A stretch of DNA of 64,000 nucleotides from Undaria pinnatifida (lineage: Eukaryota > Sar > Phaeophyceae > Laminariales > Alariaceae): the NCBI GenBank assembly GCA_012845835.1, contig JABAKD010000009.1, positions 10,104,785 to 10,168,784 of the forward strand, in the 5' to 3' direction. Every line of letters starts with the position of its first letter. Position 1 is the first letter of the stretch. Both the position numbers and the translations under genes were made by a program. The notes below the pieces were generated by a model. The model did not search any database. It saw nothing but the letters and a program-made list of their open reading frames with translations, and had not been told where the DNA came from. Below, piece by piece: positions 57,201 to 64,000 of the stretch.

Positions 57201-58233
57201 TCTGAAACGGAGGCGTGGTCAATGGTCAAATGACGTAAGGCAAGCAACAAATGAGTACGCGCCCTGCCCTCCCCGCCCGGGCCCGAAGGGGCCATTAGCA
57301 CAAAACTTCGTCATGAGAGTAACTCACTGAGGCTGTGGGCCGCGTACACGGCGGCGGAGGCGATACCCTCCATTTCGGAGGTCATGGATGCCTCGGCCTC
57401 ATGAGGCAGCACCAACTCCGGGTTAGAATCCTTCCAGCTCTCCGCCTCGGCGATGATACACCGCATCATCTCCACCGACTCCACCGGATACCTAAGGCAG
57501 GGCGGCGTGCGTTGTGTTGTGTTGGGCCGGGTTGGGGTTGGTTGGGCTGCGTTGGGGCGAGGCAAGGCGAGGCGACGCAAGGGTCCAGCGGGCAGCCCTT
57601 GTTACCGACCAAATCGGCGGTGCGCTTGTTTGATCATGGGCGGGGTTCGTGCAGCACCAACATATAAAAATAGATGCCTGCGTAGATACGAACAAAACTA
57701 CGAGCAGCAGCAGCAGTAGCAGCAGCACATCCAAAATCACGACAACGCGCCGAACACACACGCACGTAACAAACGACAACACTGCCAGTAACGACTCCAC
57801 ATTAATCACGGCACCCACCTTCCCTGCGCGCTTTCTCCGGAAAGCATGACTGCATCCGCGCCGTCGTAAACCGCGTTGGTGACGTCGCTCACTTCCGCCC
57901 TGGTCACGCCAGGAGATACACGCAGCAGTACACAAACATATGCCGGAACGGTGAACACAAAAATGAATACTATTTCCATGGCGAGCTTAACCTCTTTGGA
58001 AAGTTCTGTACCCGCGTTTTCGGCGACAAACTACTTGGAATTAGTGTAGGATATTTTGTGGCGGTGGAAAAAGGCTTCAGCAAAGCGGGGGGCATACGTT
58101 ATGTGTAACACTATCGAATGCCTGGTGTATCGTTTTGCTGAGATGCTCTTCCACTCCAAGCAAGAGTCATTGGAGTCTGTTTTACGACCAGGGACCTACA
58201 GGCTTTGGCGATGAGTGAGAATGACAGCAACAA

Positions 58234-58264
<31 letters not shown>

Positions 58265-61200
58265 AACAACAACAACAACAACATAGCTCCCCCCGACCAA
58301 ACCATCGGCGAGCGTTTCGCTGCATAATTTTAAAAAAGCACCTCGTTGGCCTTGGGTTGGTCTGCATCGACTCCAGCATCTGGGTCGCCACGATCACCGG
58401 TTTTCCCACTCGGTTGCAAGCCCTGCCCTCGATCGACGCAAGGTTCGTTTTGTTCGGCCGGTTCGGAAGGGGGGGGGGGAAAGGAGTATAGCGGGGCAAG
58501 CAGGGGCAAGCAGGAGCGGCGACGCCGTTAGACGGCGAGAAATATCCACCCGGAGCTCGTGGTCTTGTTGTACCTCCCCTCCGCGAAGACTGGCAGGCTT
58601 ATGATAAGTCAACATGGTTCCCCTACTGAACGTGTCCAAATAGCTCAATGAAAAACCTGGGAGGGTCCACAAAAAAAAGCCCCCCTCCCCGCTGGGAAAA
58701 CGGGGAGTGGCAGGCGCGTCCGTTGTCTCGATCGCCTCCAAGCACGGAGGGTGACGCAAGTAGAGCCAGTTGCGTAAACTCTTTAACCCGTGTTTCGTGT
58801 TCGCCGGCTGTGGCTGGAAATGGAGTCACGCAGACAACGCCAACGCCCCTTGCCGCTGCGAAAGCGAAAACTCCTCGAGCTAAAGGAGCGCAATCTAATC
58901 GAGGCATGCCAGCTAAACACATTGATTAATTTGCACATCCGAGGGAGTCCGTGTAATTCTGGCGTACTTCAACTTGACCTCCAGATTGCTTGAACCCCAG
59001 CTTCAACTTCAACTCCAGGTTCAACTCCAACTCCGTATTGAAATCACCTCAGCTTCAACTTCAACCTGCACGACACATTCAACTTCAACTCCAACTCCAT
59101 GACACAATCATTGTGAATTTAACTTCAACCATAGCTTCAGCTTCAGCTTTGCACTACGTATTCAAATTCAATTCCAAGTTCAACCTCAACTTGCAGTTCA
59201 GATTCGACTTCAACTTGACCTCGAGAACTTCAACCACAAACCACGGCTTAATATTAAATTTTCTCACCTGACCATTTTTTTCTGCAGGTTAGTGACCTGC
59301 TGGGCGGGGATCTCCACACCCAGGTCTCCTCTGGCCACCATGATGCCGTCGGAGAGCTCAAGAATCTCGTCAAAATTGTCAACCGCCTCTGTGGGCGGCG
59401 GGGAGCAAGGCAGCAAGAGACATAGAAGATATAGAGAAGAGAGAGACGGGTAGAGGCGAGGGAGAGACGAGAGGCAGAAATACGAGAGAGAGATAAGAGA
59501 GATGTGGGGAGACGAAAAAAAGACGATAGAGATAAGAGAGTGATAGACAAGAAAAAAGCTGCCCGACCGGGACATCATGCCGACAAACTAATTGGTCCGA
59601 TCACCCGGCACGCGACGGACAAGAAGATGCTGCCAATAGTCGTCAGACGCACCCAATGACGCTTCGTAGACACAACAGCTCGCGTCGACGGGACAGCCCT
59701 GACGCCAAAAAATACGTCAAGCCTCGTTTCTGCAAAAAAAAACACAAAACACAAAACACCCACACGCACCCACCCACCCACAATCGCACACACAAGCACA
59801 CACCCATCCACGCACACTCATCATACATGTGCAAACAAATTCAAACAAATACACCCACACCTAAACACACACACCCAAACACAAGCACAGACTCGCACAC
59901 GAACGCTACCGCAGCACTTGACCTACAGAGAAAGAAGAAACCACAAAAAAAACGGGGCCTTTCAACGGGTCGGATCACTGCTGGCGGGTCGGGCCGGGTC
60001 AGCGTGGCCCGACCCGACTGGTGATATTTCGAACTCCTCCTCCTGACCCGCCCAGCCTGGCTAGACCCGTGACACTTTAAACACATCCTGACCCCGACCC
60101 CACTTGGCCCCCGAAATTTTAAAAGCAGCTCCTGACTCGGGAAAAAAATCCCCGAAAAAAATATATGAACAAGACACGCTACGGTAGAGATGCACAACTT
60201 TTTTGTTTGTTCTCAGGCTCCTCAATTGACGATATGTATTGCCCCTCCACGGCAAAAACAACTTTTTGGTAGAAAAAATGAAAGTCCTACTATATGTATA
60301 TGATACCTTGTATACCCGATGAAAAAAACATTATTAGCCTGCGTAGTTATCTCGACAAAAAAAAACAAAAACATTTTCGCCAAAAACACTAATGTCATTT
60401 CCGACTATTTTGGATAAAATAACGCCTTTACAAGTGGAAACCCTTTTCGGGGCCAATTTTACTTGATGTTAGTATAGGCAGGGATTTTGGGGCTCTAAAG
60501 GGGTTAAGGAGCCCCCGTCATCAGAAAAATATGTTTAGCCCCAAAAAAGTGCCATACGTCTGTCGTAGCGCGCGTCAACAACTGCTCACCCAAGTTCTCA
60601 ATCTTGGAAATGATGCCCGCCGTAGGGTGGCCCTCCGGCCAATGCCTCCTGTGGATGTCCGCGATAAAGCTCCGGATGGATCGCACATCCTCCGCCTTTC
60701 GCACAAACGACGCCGCAACAAAATCCACGTCGTTCTCGATCCCATAGCTGCCGGAGAAGACAAGCGCGGGAAACGACGTATACGCGGTAAAGTTTTTCCC
60801 GGCGCGGTTTGACGGAGGAAAAGATGGCGTGCGTATCGCTTAGAATCTCGGGGAGGGGAAGTGGGTTGTAGGGTAGGGTACGGTAAGGTAGGGTACGGTA
60901 GGGTAGGGTAGGGCGAGGCGTGTTCACGTGCACAGGTCAGCTGGTGTTGGCCAACAGCTCTACCATGTAACCGGCCAAGGACGTTGCCACGATACTGTAC
61001 TACAAAAATCGAACGGCGGCGTGTAGGCGCAAAACGAGCTCCTACGGGGCGACAAGATCCCGTACGCCACACAGCACCTTTACAAGGCGCGCTTCTGACC
61101 TGATGTCAACCTTATCCTTGTCGCTTAGCGCCGGCAGGTCCACGTGAGCCCCCGGCAAATTAACCCCTCTTCTGCTCTTTAGCCTCCCACTGCAAACACA

Positions 61201-61962
61201 AAACGCAAGGCGATTCATCACCCGATGTACAGGGCGAGGAAGGGGCGAAAAATCGACGGAAAACAATTGTCAGGGCGGCTGGTGGTTCAAAACCAAAAAA
61301 ATATTCGCACATACAAAATAAACAAATGTATATATTTGTGTACAGCTGGTAATTGTTTTGCTCGTCACATTCAACACCAGGTCTACGACATGAACTTTGC
61401 CGAATCTTTGTAGAGGACTCAGGGCGCCAGAACATCACAAAATAAAAACCTCGCCCATTCTGACTCCCGCCCTTCACTACTCCCACACCGGAAAACCGTG
61501 CCACGTCATCCCGGATATTGATTCGACGGTGGGAAGCCAGAGCATGCGCAGTCTTCACGGCAAAAAAACACCAAGCCAGGAACCTTTAAAAAATCACTAC
61601 AGTATAATTCTTCCCATGTTTTCTAAGGCAGGGGCGCAGGACAAGGCAAGGCAAGGCAAGGCAAGGCAAACGCGGTGCGCAAAATCAGCTGCCATTAGCA
61701 CTGCCACTGCGACTTCTCTCCTTCGCAACCCTCCCCTTCGGCTTGCCACTGCCACTACCATTTCCCCTCGCCGAATTTCTCGTCTTCGCCGGCTTACTTG
61801 CCTGTTCTCCACAAGGCACGTGACGGACTCTTCTCGCACGTCGGTGACCCTGAGGCTGACCTGCCCGTCGTCCAACAAAATCGCGCTGCCCACATTCACG
61901 GCACCCGTCAAGCCCGGGTAGCTAATGAATAGCTTCTCCGCGGTTCCCTCTTCGCGGTGTTC
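54248..61962 (-). CDS. PK: Pyruvate kinase, partial (5' end missing)
   Basis: Nine minus-strand exons: 61962-61802, 61189-61100, 60747-60590, 59388-59268, 58422-58342, 57899-57819, 57491-57328, 56735-56659, 54469-54248. Phases agree throughout; 1,155 nt encode 385 residues. Pyruvate kinase converts phosphoenolpyruvate and ADP to pyruvate and ATP, the last step of glycolysis. Landmarks: B-domain ([16 protein letters not shown]), [37 protein letters not shown], catalytic-Lys strand [18 protein letters not shown], metal-binding [32 protein letters not shown] and [20 protein letters not shown], then LSGESAQG. The C-domain reads [20 protein letters not shown] then [10 protein letters not shown]. 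The N-terminal A-domain (about 120 residues, including the RlNfSHG motif) was not found and probably lies past 64000. After 54248 either a short terminal exon follows or the frame reads on to a stop at 54203-54205. The intron after 61802 starts with GC. Confidence 0.93.
57130..57262 (-). repeat. Dispersed repeat L (inverted copy)
   Basis: Complement of the core at 62690-62850: CGCCCAGATGTTGGAGGCGT ... GGAGGCGTGGTCAATGGTCA. It lies in the pyruvate kinase intron before the 56735 exon. Confidence 0.65.
58228..58282 (+). repeat. CAA / CGACAA microsatellite
   Basis: About 55 bp of CAACAACAACGACAACGACA-type repeats in a pyruvate kinase intron, 60 bp downstream (minus sense) of the exon ending at 58342. 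Confidence 0.85.
58995..59242 (+). repeat. Degenerate CTTCAA/CTCCAA hexamer tract
   Basis: About 250 bp built from TTCAAC, TCCAAC and TCAGCT hexamers in the pyruvate kinase intron between exons 59388-59268 and 58422-58342. It has decayed but is clearly periodic. It has no coding role. Confidence 0.8.
59965..60115. repeat. CGACC-rich repeat (second copy)
   Basis: Three internal sub-repeats each contain CTCCTGACCC-like or CATCCTGACCC-like blocks followed by ACTTTAAA or ATTTTAAA. It is related to 46548-46720 and lies next to family 1 copy 6. Confidence 0.55.
60173..60576. mobile_element. MITE-like element, family 1 (copy 6, in pyruvate kinase intron)
   Basis: 404 bp from GACACGCTACGGTAGAGATG to CGTCTGTCGTAGCGCGCGTC. 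Its right end lies only about 13 bp inside the intron from the pyruvate kinase donor at 60590/60589. Confidence 0.65.
60868..60914 (+). repeat. GGTAGGGTA-type short tandem repeat
   Basis: About 45 bp of GGTAGGGTACGGTAAGGTAG-like pentamers in the pyruvate kinase intron before the 60747 exon. It resembles telomere repeats only loosely, because the unit is five bases (TAGGG) and not a TTTAGGG heptamer. Confidence 0.75.
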
Positions 61963-62689
61963 CTGCAAAACAAGTCCGCGCCCGAGTTGAGGAGAGGCGG
62001 ACGCACGGGGGGGGGGGGCGGGGGGAGGTAGGGTCAGAGGAGGGTGGGAGGGAGGGGGCGGGAGGAAGGAAGGGAGAGGGGAGGGGGGCAACGGAGACAG
62101 GGCTAACCAACTCATTAATTTTCTCAAGTCAATCAGTCGCTTCACCCTTGGGGGACTTGATTTTATCTTCATTGTAGTACACAGTCTTCAATATAGTATA
62201 CAGTCTTGATCATAGTATATAGACCCAAAAGCGACGAGCGCGATCGAACCAATCGCGTCTAGGAAAAGCTTCAGGAAACCCGTATACATATCGCCATGCC
62301 TCACCGTTTGCCTCATAGCTTCCTGCGCTGCAGTGCGAGCACATCTACGCCAGCTGCTTCGGATGGCTTTCATGTGGTCGATGCTGTGGTCGTCAATTTT
62401 TCTCGTCAATGTTTACGTCTGAATTACGCATGCGCTCAACTACTCACGCACTCACTCGCTAGCATTACAGCGCCACACGGATAATGCTTGAATAGGGACA
62501 CGTACTCATATTAACAGAAACCGCAAAAACGAGTTCACGCAGTAAACTAGACAAAAACAAATCAAAGCTTATACAAACATCTCGGCAAGCTCTATCATGT
62601 CTCCTGCTCAGCCTCGCCGTCTCTAAAGCGCGTGCGCAGTGCGCGCCTGGTTGCTGCCTCCTTGCGTCTCGGAAATGGAAATAGTTTGT

Positions 62690-62850
62690 TTCATGAGAGC
62701 GGGGGCGTACTCATTTCTTGCTTGCCTTATTCTTATTCGTTTGACCATTGACCACGCATCTCTTTCGAGACGGGGCACCGTTCCTACTCCTAATAGAGAC
62801 ACCTCCAACATTTGGGCGCTCATTGCGCTTCTTCCATATACTACTTAAAA
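62690..62850 (+). repeat. Dispersed repeat L (copy)
   Basis: Core TTTGACCATTGACCACGCAT, TTCGAGACGGGGCACCGTTC and ACACCTCCAACATTTGGGCG. Inverted copies are at 57130-57262 and 24575-24665, a further copy at 22830-22925 and a fragment at 23945-23995. Confidence 0.65.
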
Positions 62851-63339
62851 ACTGTTTGCTTATCCTATCCCCTTCCTGTTTTGCGACGGGCGGGGGGGGG
62901 GGGTACACGCTTCAACTCGGCTTTCTCGTTAACCCGTTTGGGACTTGATTATAGTATAAAGACCAAAAAAAAACGGTGATTGCGACATTTTCAAGCGTCT
63001 ACATACGAGTAGCGTGAGCGCGCAGCTGTACGAAGCAGGATTACGTCCCACCCGTCCTGTACGCTTCGGAAACAAAACGTTATCATCCACCAATCAGCAG
63101 AGTCCGATGCTCTAATCGTCCATTTTGGTCGTCAAATTTTTCCCCTCTCAAGCTCTTAGAGGGGTTAGTGCTTTCGTTTCAGGCCTCCAGCTGGAAGCCT
63201 CACCGTACGTATAACACACGAAAAAACACACTCTAACACCCTTCGGACGATTTCGTTACGATATTTTCTCGACAACGGGCAAAGAACGCAAAGGCCGAGC
63301 GATGCGCCTACAGAAGAAAACCGACGCGATTTTTGCCAA

Positions 63340-63510
63340 AACAGGCACCATTTTAGTGAAAGATGTAATTTCAGCGTTGGTGAAAGGCACCATTTCAGTG
63401 TTAAAAGGCACCATTTCAGTGTTAAAAGGCACCATTTTAGCGTTATTAATGGTTACCATTTAGTGTGTACGTAAAATGAACCATTTTAGTATTGTAAACA
63501 GTAAAAGGCA
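63340..63510 (+). repeat. GGCACCATTTCAGTGTTAAAA tandem repeat
   Basis: Six or more diverged copies of an about 20-bp unit. It is AT-rich and non-coding. Confidence 0.85.
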
Positions 63511-64000
63511 CCATTGTTTCAAGTGTTGTGTAACACCCTTGTCGTGGAGAATATCGGCTCCGAAATTCGTCCCAACGGGGTGTCTTTTCATGTTGCGGCT
63601 TAAACGATACGGTACCCGTCTTGGGGGTCTTCAGAGAGCTAAACTGGCGAAAACGAAAAACTTACGATTTGATTGCACAGCATCGGCCACTGCTTTGTTC
63701 GAGAAACCGACCACGAAAAAAAAACCCACGATTGTTAAACTACTGCAAATACCATATGCTTGTCTGTACTATAACGTGGAGAAGGACCGTCTTCGGGGAT
63801 GACGAGAGTTGGCGTTCAAACAACAACGCAAGGAGAGGTACAACACGAATGACGTGGGGGCGAAGCACGATCCTACTCGCAGTGCCAGCGCGCCCATGCC
63901 ACTAGGTAGCGGCTGAGCAGACCAAACCTATGATACATGTTTCCTTGTTTATTTTTCTGGGACCCAGAGTGGCAGGCGCCATGCCTGACGCGACTGCCAA

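Larger units (their letters stand above)
61963..64000. other. Presumed pyruvate kinase intron / upstream region
   Basis: No pyruvate kinase N-terminal exon or other gene was recognised. Contents: a G/C homopolymer region (62005-62095), a dispersed repeat copy (62690-62850), and a tandem repeat of an about 19-21 bp unit containing GGCACCATTT (63340-63510). Confidence 0.4.

Noticed and set aside
60868..60914. Interstitial telomere repeat
   Set aside because: The units are TAGGG/TACGG pentamers with variants, not TTTAGGG or TTAGGG heptamers or hexamers, and the tract is short and intronic.

Overview
The window is intron-rich nuclear DNA from a eukaryote. Exons are mostly 80-400 nt with GT-AG boundaries and consistent phase. 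Introns are long and full of microsatellites, homopolymer C/G runs and small inverted-repeat elements. A flagellar docking protein sits beside ordinary housekeeping genes, genes are packed on alternating strands, and base composition is balanced. This fits a brown alga or a close stramenopile relative (Ectocarpus-like), but that is an inference from gene style; no species-specific marker was seen. There is no sign of bacterial, viral or organellar DNA.

Layout. (1) 1.2-30.2 kb, plus strand: one very long gene whose 22 proposed exons join in perfect phase to about 1,231 aa of mostly coiled coil. It resembles the outer dynein arm docking subunit ODAD3/CCDC151. Its introns hold most of the repeats: a MITE-like family with a TIR starting GACGCGTGCTACGATAGAGGT-like sequence, a second MITE-like family, elements ending in the palindrome GTCACTCGCGCGAGTGAC, a 420-bp TTG microsatellite, a CCCCA array and a tRNA-Ser-derived pseudogene. 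(2) 31.3-34.5 kb, minus strand: a complete four-exon RBMX2/Ist3-type RNA-binding (RRM) protein. (3) 34.8-37.9 kb, plus strand: a complete five-exon gene of 314 aa that looks like AIRIM (C1orf109), a factor of the 55LCC ribosome-maturation AAA-ATPase complex. It is head-to-head with the RBMX2 gene across 302 bp. (4) 39.1-49.3 kb, minus strand: an EHD-type dynamin-like GTPase of 11 exons and about 796 aa. It has an unusual N-terminal membrane anchor plus a Gln/Gly/Pro-rich region, and lacks the C-terminal EH domain. (5) 49.3-54.2 kb: intergenic, dominated by a tandem array of a ~620-bp repeat whose relatives are also at 19.4 and 39.5 kb. (6) 54.2-62 kb, minus strand: pyruvate kinase. Nine exons carry residues from the B-domain through the C-terminal domain; the N-terminal ~120 residues must lie beyond the right edge or were not recognised.

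The genes do not form a pathway. They are flagellar assembly, splicing, ribosome biogenesis, membrane remodelling and glycolysis genes that happen to be neighbours. Two introns (one in the ODAD3-like gene, one in pyruvate kinase) use GC-AG boundaries, supported by reading phase and, for pyruvate kinase, by family alignment. The most interesting points are the altered EHD architecture, the probable AIRIM orthologue, a possible coding minisatellite in the ODAD3-like gene, and three families of small non-autonomous elements.
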